This document shows, piece after piece, positions 36,317 to 45,997 of a stretch of DNA of 64,000 nt (position 1 is the stretch's first letter; every line of letters starts with the position of its first letter). Under the pieces are notes generated by a model. It was not told the origin of the DNA. It did no database searches and saw nothing but the letters and a program-made list of their open reading frames with translations. The DNA comes from Limosilactobacillus panis. GTDB taxonomy: Bacteria > Bacillota > Bacilli > Lactobacillales > Lactobacillaceae. The stretch covers positions 124,001 to 188,000 of the forward strand of contig NZ_CP081855.1 in NCBI RefSeq assembly GCF_019797825.1, read 5' to 3'. The position numbers and the translations under genes are program-made.

Positions 36317-37270
36317 ATGGCTTTTTCGTTATTTAACTTTGGAAAAAGTGAAAATAATGACACCAAGCAAAAGGTGGTTGACGTAAAACTGGACCAGATT
36401 ATTCCTAACCGCTACCAGCCCCGTCAGGTATTCGACAAGGATGGCATTCGGGAACTGGCCCAAACAATTGATGAACATGGCTTACTGCAGCCAATCGTGG
36501 TCCGTGAATACGAGCCCGCTAAGTACGAAATCATTGCTGGGGAGCGGCGTTACCGGGCAATGAAGCTCCTCGAATGGGAGACCGCCCCGGCAATTATTGA
36601 AAAGATGAGTGACCATGAGGCTGCCTCACTGGCCCTGGTTGAAAACCTCCAGCGGTCACAACTGAGCTCCGTAGAAGAAGCCCAGGCCTACCGGCGGTTA
36701 ATGGACCTTAACCACTTGACCCAGGCGGCCCTGGCAAAGGGAATGGGTAAGAGCCAGTCCTTCGTTGCTAATAAGCTCCGGCTATTGAAACTCATCAAGC
36801 CGGTCCAAACGGCCATCCTTGACCACCGGATCACGGAACGGCACGGGCGAGCAATGCTGGACCTTGATGAGAAACAACAGCGTGACATGCTGATGAAGGT
36901 CGTCAATAACCGACTCACGGTTCGGCAAACGGAAGATGAAGTGGCCAAGAACCTTGGCCGGCCACTGCCGTCGGAAATTGCCAAGCAAAAGGCGGCCGCT
37001 CGTCAACGGGAACTGGCGCCGATTGCTCCAAGCGGCGAACCCCTACCACCAGTCGGTACCCAGCAGTCATCCGCCTCGGCAAAAAAGAAAAAGAGTCGCG
37101 CCAAGCGCAAGGCTAAGCCGGCTAAGCAGATCAACGATGCCCGTCTGGCACTGAATACGATTAAGAAGTCAATTCAACTGGCAAAGGACAGTGGGTTCAT
37201 GGTTACGACCCACGAAAAAAATGATGACAAGTCATACCAGTTGGTGATTGAGATTCCGAAGAAACAGTAG
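36317..37270 (+). CDS. noc: Nucleoid occlusion protein Noc
   Basis: A 317 aa ParB-family CTPase that binds NBS sites and keeps division off the nucleoid. The N-terminus MAFSLFNFGK is an amphipathic membrane-targeting helix as in Noc and unlike ParB. The CTP/ParB box IIAGERRYRAMK, LVENLQRSQLSSVEEAQAY and the HTH LTQAALAKGMGKSQSFVANK follow. A basic Lys/Ala linker (about 255-275) leads to a dimerisation tail. Position after rsmG matches B. subtilis noc. Four NBS-like palindromes in this window support the call. Confidence 0.92.
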   Translation: MAFSLFNFGKSENNDTKQKVVDVKLDQIIPNRYQPRQVFDKDGIRELAQTIDEHGLLQPIVVREYEPAKYEIIAGERRYRAMKLLEWETAPAIIEKMSDHEAASLALVENLQRSQLSSVEEAQAYRRLMDLNHLTQAALAKGMGKSQSFVANKLRLLKLIKPVQTAILDHRITERHGRAMLDLDEKQQRDMLMKVVNNRLTVRQTEDEVAKNLGRPLPSEIAKQKAAARQRELAPIAPSGEPLPPVGTQQSSASAKKKKSRAKRKAKPAKQINDARLALNTIKKSIQLAKDSGFMVTTHEKNDDKSYQLVIEIPKKQ

Positions 37271-37282
37271 GAGGCATTGTAA

Positions 37283-38053
37283 ATGGGTTCTGTAATTGCA
37301 TTAGCTAACCAAAAGGGTGGTGTCGGCAAAACCACCACCAGTGTCAACCTGGGAGCGTGCCTAGCAGACAAGGGGCAGCGCGTCCTCTTAATTGACCTTG
37401 ATCCCCAGGGGAACGCCACCAGCGGACTGGGGATTGAAAAGCGGGATATTGAAAAGAGCGTTTACGATGTCTTGATTAATGATGAACCGCTTAAAAGTGT
37501 CATCCGCCCGTCTAGTCACAAGGGCTTAGACATTGCGCCCACCACGATTGCCTTGTCCGGAGCCGAAGTTGAACTGACCAACCTGATGGCCCGAGAGACT
37601 CGCCTGAAAGATGCTTTCGGGGATGTCCGGGATAATTACGACTTTATCCTAATTGACTGCCCACCGTCTTTGGGCCTGCTTACGATCAACGCCTTTACGG
37701 CCTGTGATTCGATTTTGATTCCAGTCCAAAGTGAATACTACGCTCTGGAAGGACTTAGCCAGCTTCTGAATACTATTAAGCTGGTTCAGAAACACTTTAA
37801 CCCGAACCTGGCAATTGAAGGGGTGCTGCTCACAATGTACGATAAGCGCACTAACCTCGGCCAGCAGGTCAATGCGGAGGTGCGGAAGTTCTTCGGTGAC
37901 CGGGTTTACAAGACCGTGATTCCTCGCAACGTCCGTTTGTCAGAGGCACCTAGCCACGGGCTCGCAATTGTCGACTATGACAAACGTTCACGGGGGGCAC
38001 ATGTTTACCAGAAACTAGCAAAGGAAGTGTTAGCTAACAATGGCAAAGCGTAA
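37283..38053 (+). CDS. parA: Chromosome partitioning ATPase ParA/Soj
   Basis: A 256 aa Walker-type ATPase. The deviant Walker A is KGGVGKTT (residues 11-18), the A' motif LIDLDPQGNATSGLG and Walker B FILIDCPPSLGLLT. AGGAGG precedes ATG. It overlaps parB by 14 bases, the usual soj-spo0J arrangement. It acts with ParB on origin segregation and initiation control. Confidence 0.95.
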   Translation: MGSVIALANQKGGVGKTTTSVNLGACLADKGQRVLLIDLDPQGNATSGLGIEKRDIEKSVYDVLINDEPLKSVIRPSSHKGLDIAPTTIALSGAEVELTNLMARETRLKDAFGDVRDNYDFILIDCPPSLGLLTINAFTACDSILIPVQSEYYALEGLSQLLNTIKLVQKHFNPNLAIEGVLLTMYDKRTNLGQQVNAEVRKFFGDRVYKTVIPRNVRLSEAPSHGLAIVDYDKRSRGAHVYQKLAKEVLANNGKA

Positions 38054-38927
38054 AAAGGGTGGCCTCGGCCGCGGCATTGAGGCCCTGTTTGAAGAAAATA
38101 CCATTGATGAGCCGCAAAACGGTGAAAACGTACAGGATATTAAGTTAACGCTAATTCGGCCCAACCCCTACCAGCCCCGGCGGACCTTTGACAAGGCGGC
38201 CTTAAACGAACTGGCCAAGTCGATTGAAAAGACGGGGGTCTTCCAGCCGGTAATCCTCCGCCAGCCTGACCCACAAATCGAACGTTACGAGTTAATTGCG
38301 GGTGAGCGGCGTTTCCGGGCTTCCAAGATTGCTAAACAGACTACGATTCCCGCAATTGTCCGCAACATGAGTGACGAGCAAATGATGGAAGTGGCCGTCT
38401 TGGAAAACCTCCAGCGGGAAGACCTGACCCCACTAGAAGAGGCCCAAGCCTACCAGACCTTGATGGATAAGCTTTCACTGACCCAGGCCCAGGTGGCTAG
38501 TCGGTTAGGAAAGAGCCGCCCGTATATCGCCAACTACTTACGCCTTTTGGGCCTACCGAAGATGATCAAGGACGCCTTAAACAACGGCCGACTCTCGATG
38601 GGCCAGGCGCGGACGATTCTCGGTTTGAAAGACAAGAAGAAGCTGGTTCCCCTGGCCAAGCGGGCGATGGATAAGAACTTGACGGTTCGTCAGCTTGAGG
38701 AGATTGTTGCCGAGATGAACGGGACAGCCAAGAAGAGAGCTCAACGGAAGAGCCGGCGGAAGCCCGTTTACATTCGTGAGGCAGAGGCACAGCTACAAAG
38801 CAAATTTGGCACGAAGGTATCCGTTGCCCAGAGCCGGAAGAAGGGGACCGGGAAGATTGAGATTCCCTACACATCTAATGATGACCTGACCCGGATACTA
38901 GAAGTGTTAGACATTTCATTAGACTAG
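38040..38927 (+). CDS. parB: Chromosome partitioning protein ParB/Spo0J
   Basis: A 295 aa protein. The N-terminus KKGGLGRGIEALFEE is the classic ParA-interacting peptide. The CTP box is LIAGERRFRASK, followed by VLENLQREDLTPLEEAQAY and the HTH LTQAQVASRLGKSRPYIANY. The C-terminal dimerisation domain is basic. It should load at parS sites near oriC. The parA-parB overlap indicates coupled translation. Confidence 0.95.
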   Translation: MAKRKKGGLGRGIEALFEENTIDEPQNGENVQDIKLTLIRPNPYQPRRTFDKAALNELAKSIEKTGVFQPVILRQPDPQIERYELIAGERRFRASKIAKQTTIPAIVRNMSDEQMMEVAVLENLQREDLTPLEEAQAYQTLMDKLSLTQAQVASRLGKSRPYIANYLRLLGLPKMIKDALNNGRLSMGQARTILGLKDKKKLVPLAKRAMDKNLTVRQLEEIVAEMNGTAKKRAQRKSRRKPVYIREAEAQLQSKFGTKVSVAQSRKKGTGKIEIPYTSNDDLTRILEVLDISLD

Positions 38928-38939
38928 GAGGAATTCGTT

Positions 38940-39143
38940 ATGGCAGCTTACGATAAAGGTGACATTGTCTTAATGAAAAAGGCTCATCCGTGTGGCACGA
39001 ACCGCTGGTTGATTACCAGAGTCGGGGCCGACATCAAGATTCAGTGTGAAGGATGCGGCCATGTGGTAATGATGACCCGGCAAAAATTTGATAAGGGTTT
39101 TAAGAAAGTCCTTGAAAAAGGACCGGCACAAACCAATAATTAG
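38940..39143 (+). CDS. DUF951 family protein
   Basis: A 67 aa conserved protein regularly found between parB and ychF in Firmicutes. It has the pattern KGDIVLMKKAHPCGTNRW then CEGCGHVVMMTRQKF, with three Cys residues that might bind metal. AGGAGG precedes ATG. No function is established; its position suggests co-expression with parB. Confidence 0.88.
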   Translation: MAAYDKGDIVLMKKAHPCGTNRWLITRVGADIKIQCEGCGHVVMMTRQKFDKGFKKVLEKGPAQTNN

Positions 39144-39190
39144 ATGTTGGATAATTTAACTAATAAACTAAAAAAGGAAAGTGAATTTTC

Positions 39191-40288
39191 ATGTCATTAA
39201 CTGCAGGAATTGTCGGCTTGCCAAACGTCGGTAAGTCAACCTTATTTAACGCGATTACTAAGGCGGGTGCCGAAATGGCTAACTACCCATTTGCAACGAT
39301 TGACCCAAACGTTGGCATGGTGGAAGTTCCCGACAACCGGCTGGACCGGATTAATGAAATTATCCCTGCGAAAAAGATTGTCCCAACCACCTTTGAGTTT
39401 ACGGACATCGCTGGAATTGTTAAGGGTGCCAGTAAAGGTGAGGGACTTGGTAACAAGTTCCTGGAAAACATTCGGCAAACGGATGCCATTGTTCACGTTG
39501 TTCGGGCATTTGATGATGATGACATCACCAGTGTTACCGGGAAGGTGGACCCAATTGATGATATCGATACCATCAACCTGGAATTAGTAATGGCCGACCT
39601 GGATGCCGTCAACAAACGTCTCAGCAAGGTTAAGCGGGCAGCTAAGGGCCGTGATAAGGACGCCTTAGCTGAACTTGACGTTTTAAACAAGATCAAGCCG
39701 GTCTTGGAAGACGGCAAGAGTGTGCGGTCAATCGACTTTAGTGATGACGAGAAGAAGATCGTCAAGGGCCTTTTCCTGCTGACCAGCAAGCCGGTTTTGT
39801 ACGTTGCTAACATTGCCGAAGACGACATGGCAAATCCAGACGGCAACAAGTATATGGACCAGATCAAGGAACATGTTAAGGGCGACGGTGAAGTGATTGG
39901 TGTTGCTGCTGCCGCTGAAGAACAAATTGCCGAAATGGATGACGCTGACAAGGCTGACTTCCTGGAGATGGAAGGCGTCAAAGAACCAGGGCTAAACCGG
40001 TTGATTCGGGCGGCCTACAAGCTCTTGGGGCTGGAAACCTTCTTCACTGCTGGTGGCCCAGAAACCCGGGCCTGGACCTTCCGCAAGGGGACGAAGGCTC
40101 CCCAAGCAGCCGGGATTATTCACTCTGACTTTGAACGGGGCTTTATTCGGGCCGAAGTAATGAGCTTTGATGACCTTGACAAGTTGGGATCCGAAGCGGC
40201 CGTTAAGGAAGCCGGTAAGCTCCGTCTGGAAGGTAAGGACTACGTAATGCAAGACGGTGACATTGTCGAATTCCGCTTCAATGTCTAA
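39191..40288 (+). CDS. ychF: Redox-regulated ATPase/GTPase YchF
   Basis: A 365 aa Obg-family P-loop protein. G1 is GLPNVGKST (residues 8-16), G3 DIAGIVKGASKGEGLGNKF, and a noncanonical G4 NIAED in place of NKxD is consistent with ATP preference. A coiled-coil insertion and a C-terminal TGS domain follow. AAAAGGAAAG precedes ATG. Ribosome-associated in other bacteria. Confidence 0.95.
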   Translation: MSLTAGIVGLPNVGKSTLFNAITKAGAEMANYPFATIDPNVGMVEVPDNRLDRINEIIPAKKIVPTTFEFTDIAGIVKGASKGEGLGNKFLENIRQTDAIVHVVRAFDDDDITSVTGKVDPIDDIDTINLELVMADLDAVNKRLSKVKRAAKGRDKDALAELDVLNKIKPVLEDGKSVRSIDFSDDEKKIVKGLFLLTSKPVLYVANIAEDDMANPDGNKYMDQIKEHVKGDGEVIGVAAAAEEQIAEMDDADKADFLEMEGVKEPGLNRLIRAAYKLLGLETFFTAGGPETRAWTFRKGTKAPQAAGIIHSDFERGFIRAEVMSFDDLDKLGSEAAVKEAGKLRLEGKDYVMQDGDIVEFRFNV

Positions 40289-40356
40289 TTTGCCTGACGG
40301 AACCGCAGTGCGGCTAACCGTCGTTTGTTAATGTTAAAAATGAGAGGAGTTTCACT

Positions 40357-41106
40357 GTGAGTGAAGAACAACCACGCAATGCACAAGCGGGCCAGCGACA
40401 AAAGCAGGTCGCAAAAGAGCAGCGCCAGGAAAGCGGCAGTGCATTTGCCAAGTACGGGTTAACTCGTAAAAACGAAGAATTTATTTATCAATTAAGTAAG
40501 CAACTAAACCGGCAAGGGGTTGCTAAGGAAAAGCAGCCGGCGATGATTCAGGAGACCATCAACAAGCTGCTGGCGGGACAGAAGAAGGGGCAGACCGCTA
40601 AGGCCCTCTTGGGAACCCCCACCGCGTACGCCAACGAACTGAAGCATCCTAAACCAACGAGTGAGGCGGTTCGTAAAGAGTCGTTCAAGCTTTTAGCGGT
40701 GGATAACACCCTGATCTTCTTCAGCATCTTTACCTTTATGTACGGACTGATGTACGTCTTATCACCAGTTGCGTTTAAAGTTAGTCGTAACGGAAGCGCC
40801 GGAATCACAGCCATCCTGTTGGTTGCCATCATCGGGGGGCTGCTATTTAGCTATGTTCTCCTGCAGATTCGGCCCCAGGCAAAGAAGAAACGGCCACTGA
40901 TCTGGCGGATTCTGATTATTGTAATTGCCCTGGTGGCATGGCTTTTGCTGTACATGCTGGCAAGCCTGCTGCCAAACGCAATCAACCCAGTACTTAATGG
41001 TTGGTTATACATTGTCTTCGGGGTTGCTGGTTTCGGTGGCGATGTCTACTTCAGAAACCACTTCCACGTGATGGGACTTTACGGTCGTCGGCAACGTCGC
41101 CGTTAG
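40357..41106 (+). CDS. DUF1129 family membrane protein
   Basis: A 249 aa protein starting at GTG 40357 after AGAGGAG. Residues 1-105 are soluble and rich in Gln/Lys. Helices follow at about 112-135, 150-170, 183-205 and 210-228, with a basic tail GRRQRRR. Family members are common in lactobacilli next to ychF. Function unknown. Confidence 0.82.
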   Translation: MSEEQPRNAQAGQRQKQVAKEQRQESGSAFAKYGLTRKNEEFIYQLSKQLNRQGVAKEKQPAMIQETINKLLAGQKKGQTAKALLGTPTAYANELKHPKPTSEAVRKESFKLLAVDNTLIFFSIFTFMYGLMYVLSPVAFKVSRNGSAGITAILLVAIIGGLLFSYVLLQIRPQAKKKRPLIWRILIIVIALVAWLLLYMLASLLPNAINPVLNGWLYIVFGVAGFGGDVYFRNHFHVMGLYGRRQRRR

Positions 41107-41128
41107 TTGGTAATAATTGAATTAACTA

Positions 41129-41167
41129 GGCGCTAGTGTTTAATTTTTAAACACCAGCGCCTTTTTT
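41129..41167 (+). terminator. Terminator of the parB-ychF-DUF1129 region
   Basis: GGCGCTAGTGTTTA pairs with TAAACACCAGCGCC, followed by TTTTTT. Confidence 0.88.
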
Positions 41168-41172
41168 ATACT

Positions 41173-41212
41173 AAAAAACGACCACCAACATTTAATTGCT
41201 GGTGGTCGTTTT
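41173..41212 (-). terminator. Terminator of the xylosidase operon
   Basis: AAAAAACGACCACCA pairs with TGGTGGTCGTTTT; read on the minus strand it ends in a T-run after the alpha-xylosidase gene. Confidence 0.8.
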
Positions 41213-41258
41213 CACTAACTTACTCTGTGTATTATTTATTTTAAGGGATATCAATTGG

Positions 41259-43556
41259 TTAAAGTTTGATTTCGGCCTCACCCTCTTTAAGATCGGTTTG
41301 GGCAACCAACTTGCCGTTTTCGTGAACGAAGGCGGTTAACTTGCCACTCAGGCCCTTTGTCGTGACACTGAATTGGTTGCCGTCCCGCTTAACGGTGACG
41401 CTGCCGGCATCCTTGCCGTGGTTGTCCACAACGCTGATGGTTGTTGCCCCTTCGTGCATATCGTAGAGGTGGATATCAACGTCCTTCGTGTAGTCGTAGT
41501 CAGCGTGGGCTGGCTTCTCGTGCTTAACCAGGATGGTATTGTCGCGAACCAGGACAGGCAGGTCAAGTTCGTCGTAGTGTTTGGTGAGCCACTTACCACC
41601 TTCGGGAACGTCATAGCTTTCGCCGTCTTGGACGATGCTGGTCCACTTGCCGGCGGGCAGGTAGAAATGAACGTTGCCTTCGGGGTTAAAGACGGGAGCA
41701 ACAAGGATCTGACTACCGAACATGTACTGGTTGGCGATGGTGTGGGTATTGTAATCGGCGCCAAACTCGAACCACATTGGCCGCATTAATGGGTTACCAA
41801 AGGCGGCGCTGTGGGCAGCTTGGGTGTAGAGGTATGGCATCAACGATAGCTTAAGGTCAACGTACTTCCGGGTGTTTTCAACCGCTTCGTCGTCGAAGTT
41901 CCACGGAACCCGGTAAACATCACTACCATGGTACCGGCTATGTGAGGAAAGCAGGCCGAACTGGGTCCACCGTTTGTACAGGTCTGCCGTTGGCGTGTCA
42001 GGACCATCATCAAAGCCACCGATATCGTGGCTCCAGAATCCAAACCCGGAACTTAAGAATGACAGGCCACCATGGAGGGTGTCAGACATAGACTTAAAAG
42101 TTGACAGGCAGTCGCCGCCCCAGTGAACCGGGAGCTGCTGAGACCCAACCGTGGCAGAACGGGCAAAAACAACTGCTTGGTCAATACCACGTTCCTTAGC
42201 GATGACGTCAAAGACCGCCTTGTTGTACTGATAAGTGTAGAAGTTGTGTTCACGCTTCGGGTCGGACCCGTCAAAGTAAACGGCATCGTCCATTGGAATT
42301 CGTTCACCAAAGTCGGTCTTGAAACAGTCAACGCCCATGTCAAGGAGGGCCTTGAGCTTTGCCTGGAACCACTTGACCGCGGCCGGGTTGGTGAAGTCAA
42401 TGAACCCGTTACCGGCTTGCCAAAGGTCCCACTGCCAGACGTTACCGTCGGTCCGCTTAACCAGGTAACCATTGGCCTTTCCCTCTTTGAACATCTCACT
42501 CTTCTGGGCAATGTAAGGGTTGATCCAGACACAAACCTTGATTCCCTTGTCATGGATTTCCTTGATTAAACCTTCGGGGTCGGGGAATTCGTCGTTGTTC
42601 CAGGTCAGGTTGCTCCATTCGAAGTCCCGTTGCCAGAAACAGTCAAAGTGGAAAACGTCCAACGGAATATGCCGTTCTGCCATCCCGTTGATAAACTTCA
42701 TAACGGTCTTTTCACTGTAATCAGTCAAAAAGGAAGTTGTCAGCCAAAGGCCAAATGACCAGGCCGGTGGCAGTTGAATCTTCCCGGTCAATTCAGTGTA
42801 CTTGTGGAGAATCTCCTGTGGGGTTGGGCCGTAGATGACGAAGTACTCTAGGGATTCACCTTCAACACTAAATTGGACTCGGTCAACGTTTTCTGAAGCA
42901 ATTTCGAAGTCGACGGGTTTTGGCTGGTTGACGAACACCCCATAGCCATCGTCGGTGATGTAGAATGGAACGTTCTTGTAAGCCTGGTCAGACCCGGTTC
43001 CCCCATCCTTGTTGATGGTCCGGACCTCTTGACCGTTTTTGACAAAGTTGCCAAACCGTTCCCCGAGACCGTAGACGTGCGAGTCCACGCCCAAGGACAG
43101 CTGCTCACGCATGTAGTGCTTGTGGTTCTTGATATTGGTGATTTCACCCTGGGCACGGTAGCGGGAGGCCGTAATTTCCTTGCCGTCCGCATTGAAGTTG
43201 AGGGCGAATTCTTGGTGGAGCGGGATGTTGACTTGCAGGCGCCCGCTTTGGTAAGTGGCGGTCTGGTCACCAATGTTCATTGTGACGTCCGGTTGCTGGT
43301 CGGTCAGCTTGAATGATGGCCCGTGGGTGTCCTGGTCAAAGTGGGTCAGCTTAACCCCGATGACGTCTTCCAGTGGGGATGTCAGTTTAATCGTGGTCAT
43401 CCCAATATTTAATTCGTCACCCCGGTTGTTGATCCGCTTGTAAGGGGCGAAGACGCTCATTGTTCGTTGATCGTCCTTTTTAGCAGTGAAACTTTCTTCG
43501 GGGTGGTTGATTTGGTACTCAGGCTTAGTTAACCAGTAACCATTAGTAAACTTCAT
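41259..43556 (-). CDS. yicI: Alpha-xylosidase (GH31, YicI/XylQ-like)
   Basis: A 765 aa retaining glycosidase removing alpha-xylosyl residues, as from isoprimeverose. CFKTDFGERIPMDD contains the catalytic nucleophile Asp typical of YicI (KTDFGE). WGGDCLSTF and WSHDIGGF carry the acid/base and substrate loops. The N-terminal beta-sandwich and proximal/distal C-terminal beta domains complete the usual architecture. It lies 20 bases downstream of the frameshifted transporter gene. AAAGGAAATT precedes the start. Confidence 0.93.
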   Translation of the reverse strand: MKFTNGYWLTKPEYQINHPEESFTAKKDDQRTMSVFAPYKRINNRGDELNIGMTTIKLTSPLEDVIGVKLTHFDQDTHGPSFKLTDQQPDVTMNIGDQTATYQSGRLQVNIPLHQEFALNFNADGKEITASRYRAQGEITNIKNHKHYMREQLSLGVDSHVYGLGERFGNFVKNGQEVRTINKDGGTGSDQAYKNVPFYITDDGYGVFVNQPKPVDFEIASENVDRVQFSVEGESLEYFVIYGPTPQEILHKYTELTGKIQLPPAWSFGLWLTTSFLTDYSEKTVMKFINGMAERHIPLDVFHFDCFWQRDFEWSNLTWNNDEFPDPEGLIKEIHDKGIKVCVWINPYIAQKSEMFKEGKANGYLVKRTDGNVWQWDLWQAGNGFIDFTNPAAVKWFQAKLKALLDMGVDCFKTDFGERIPMDDAVYFDGSDPKREHNFYTYQYNKAVFDVIAKERGIDQAVVFARSATVGSQQLPVHWGGDCLSTFKSMSDTLHGGLSFLSSGFGFWSHDIGGFDDGPDTPTADLYKRWTQFGLLSSHSRYHGSDVYRVPWNFDDEAVENTRKYVDLKLSLMPYLYTQAAHSAAFGNPLMRPMWFEFGADYNTHTIANQYMFGSQILVAPVFNPEGNVHFYLPAGKWTSIVQDGESYDVPEGGKWLTKHYDELDLPVLVRDNTILVKHEKPAHADYDYTKDVDIHLYDMHEGATTISVVDNHGKDAGSVTVKRDGNQFSVTTKGLSGKLTAFVHENGKLVAQTDLKEGEAEIKL

Positions 43557-43576
43557 TATAAATTTCCTTTCTTAGA

Positions 43577-44964
43577 TTAATTATTTTGGTTTCGTACAGC
43601 AATTTCGGCGTTCATCTTTTCAACTTTCTCATCAGTGAGACGGTAGAAGGCGAAGACAATCATGGCCAAAACCGTGACGATGATTGGGATGATGGTCGTA
43701 ACCATCCGAATCCCGAACAGGCTGTGGCAGTTTGGGTGTGGTTGGCAGCGAAGCCAAATGCGGCCAGGACATAGCCAGGAACAACCCCACCAAGGGCCAT
43801 CCCAAACTTGAAGAAGAAACCGACAATGGCGTTGACAATCCCGTATTCCCGCTTGCCGGTCTTCCATTCACCGTAAGTGATGGTTTGGGGAACCAGTGCC
43901 CACTGGAACCCGGTAGAAAGGGTGACCCCAGCGGCTTCAACTGTCCGGCCGATGAAGGTCCAGGTGATGTTCGTTGCGGGAACGAGGAACATAATTAAAA
44001 AGCCGATGACCGTGACCAGCAGGCTCCCTTGCATTAGGACCTGGGTACCAAACTTACGGTTTAACCAAGGAGTGAGGGGCACCGTGATGAAGGCCGGCAG
44101 AGTTCCCAGCAGGTTGTACCATTGCATTAGGCCAGCATTGTGGGCGTTGTAGGTCATGTAGTAGGCCCCAACGGAGTTAACGATGGACATCAAACCAAAG
44201 GTGATGATGAAGAAGATGGCCAGTGTTCGCAGTGGTTGGTTGATTTTCAACTGGTGGAAAAGGTCAGAAACCTTAACCGATGCTTCGGTATCGGCGGGCA
44301 TGTGGATTCGTTCAACGGATTGGCTAAAGCAGAATACCAGTACTAAGGCCCCGGCAATCTCGTAAAGGACCATGGTTAAGAACCAACCGGTCTGAGAAGC
44401 GGCACCAGAGTAGTGACCACCGGAGAATAACTTAACAAAGACCGGCACACCGAAACTAACGGTCAGGGAACCTAAGTTGGCCAGGACCATCCGGATGGAG
44501 GACATGGAAACCAGTTCCTTGTTGTTCCGGGTCATAGCGGCGTTCAAAGAGCCGTATGGGACGTTAACTGTCGTGTAGATAACAGACAGGCCAACGTAAG
44601 TAACGTAGGCGTAGATAAGCTTGCCCATTTGGCCAAGGCTTGGCACGTGGAAATAAAGGATGGCCATTACCGCCAGGGGCAGCCCCATGTAAAGGAGGTA
44701 GCCACGGTATTTACCAAAACGGGTCGTGTGCTTATCAATAAAGGTCCCGACGATTGGGTCGTTGATGGCATCAATCAGGCGGACAATCAGAAACATCGTT
44801 GCCGCATCGGCAGCGGGTAAGCCGTAGACGTTTGTATAGAAAACAACAAATACGTTGAAATGGTGGTGTAAATAAGGCTTTTGGGCGAAGTCACCGGTTG
44901 CCCAACCAAATTTCTGACGCCATGGTAATTTGACGTCAGCGCTTGCAGTAGCAGCGTTATTCAA
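43577..44964 (-). pseudogene. xylP: GPH-family sugar transporter (XylP-like), frameshifted near the 3' end
   Basis: A sodium/proton:pentoside symporter of about 460 aa. GDFAQKPYLHHHFNVF, LVRLIDAINDPIVGTFIDKH and TRFGKYRGYL are diagnostic. The frame is correct through GFAANHTQTATA (about 43724), then slips. The right C-terminus, LFGIRMVTTIIPIIVTV...AEIAVRNQNN, continues in another frame to the stop at 43577. One base appears missing at about 43719-43723. TTG 44964 with AGGAT 10 bases upstream is the favoured start; GTG 44973 overlaps that site. A real mutation and a sequencing error are both possible. Confidence 0.82.
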
Positions 44965-45054
44965 TAGAATCACATCCTCAATACTAAATGATTGCGTGGG
45001 TTGTAAGTTAGTCTAACATACGAACGAACTGAGAATACCACCCCTGCTTGAAAA

Positions 45055-45068
45055 TGTAAACGCTTTTT
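45055..45068 (-). promoter_or_regulatory. cre-like site upstream of the xylP-yicI genes
   Basis: TGTAAACGCTTTTT matches eight of ten fixed cre positions, about 90 bases before the transporter start. The rest of this 300-base gap holds the deoC upstream region. Confidence 0.45.
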
Positions 45069-45237
45069 TAATGCCAATTGGTTAGGGAGGGCAGCAAATA
45101 CTACTGATACCGAGACTTTGCTAAGGAAAAAATAATTTTACTAAGAAGTACATAAAAGCTTTTACTTTTTTGAAAAAATGTTTGCAAATATTATGGGCAA
45201 TTGTTCAAGTAACTGATAAACTAGGAGTGTAGTTTGA

Positions 45238-45251
45238 TGTAAGCGAATTCA
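45238..45251 (+). promoter_or_regulatory. cre site upstream of deoC
   Basis: TGTAAGCGAATTCA matches nine of ten fixed positions of TGnAAnCGnTnnCA and lies 24 bases before the deoC start. A CAATTGTTCAA word at 45198-45208 may be part of an operator for the DeoR-type regulator at the operon's end. Confidence 0.6.
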
Positions 45252-45274
45252 CAAAAAAGAGGAGAGACTAAATA

Positions 45275-45952
45275 ATGAAATTAACCCAAGCACAATTAGC
45301 CAAGTACATGGACCACACGATGCTGAAGCCTGAGGCCACTGCTGACATGATTGACAAGGCGGTTGAAGAAGCCCGTAAGTACAATACCGCTTCCGTATGT
45401 ATTAACCCATACTGGGTCAAGCGTGTTCACAAAGGCCTACAGGGCACGGACATCAATACCTGCACGGTGATTGGGTTCCCTCTGGGCGCCACCTCAACGG
45501 CCAGCAAGGTCTTTGAAACCAAGAAGGCAATTGAAGACGGGGCTGATGAAATCGACATGGTAATCAATATTGGTGAATTGAAGGGAAAGAACGACCAAGC
45601 CGTAGAAGATGACATCCGGGCTGTGGCCGAAGCAACCCACGAAAAGGGCAAACTATTAAAGGTCATCATCGAAAACTGCCTGCTGACCAACGAAGAGAAG
45701 ACCCGGGCATGCAAGTTGACTGTTAAGGGCGGCGCAGACTTTGTTAAGACGTCGACCGGCTTCTCCACTTCCGGTGCCAAGGCCCAAGACGTTAAGCTGA
45801 TGCGGGAAGCCGTTGGTCCAGACTTTAAGATCAAGGCTGCTGGCGGGATCCACAGCCTGGCCGAAGCCTACGACATGATTGAGGCTGGTGCTAACCGGCT
45901 CGGGGTTTCCGCTTCCGTTAAAATTCTGGAAGAAGCTGCTAAGCAAGACTAA
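45275..45952 (+). CDS. deoC: Deoxyribose-phosphate aldolase
   Basis: Class I aldolase splitting deoxyribose-5-phosphate into glyceraldehyde-3-phosphate and acetaldehyde. The 225 aa TIM barrel has the Schiff-base Lys158 in [29 protein letters not shown] and KAAGGIHSL are conserved. AGAGGAGAG precedes ATG. First gene of deoC-deoB-pdp-deoD-deoR. Confidence 0.96.
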   Translation: MKLTQAQLAKYMDHTMLKPEATADMIDKAVEEARKYNTASVCINPYWVKRVHKGLQGTDINTCTVIGFPLGATSTASKVFETKKAIEDGADEIDMVINIGELKGKNDQAVEDDIRAVAEATHEKGKLLKVIIENCLLTNEEKTRACKLTVKGGADFVKTSTGFSTSGAKAQDVKLMREAVGPDFKIKAAGGIHSLAEAYDMIEAGANRLGVSASVKILEEAAKQD

Positions 45953-45997
45953 CTTTTACTGTCGACCTGATTGTGAATGGATACTGGAGGGGTCAAG

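Noticed and set aside
35521..39000. Canonical parS site (TGTTTCACGTGAAACA) in the parAB cluster
   Set aside because: Not found; only the swapped half-site palindrome at 35537-35558 is present.
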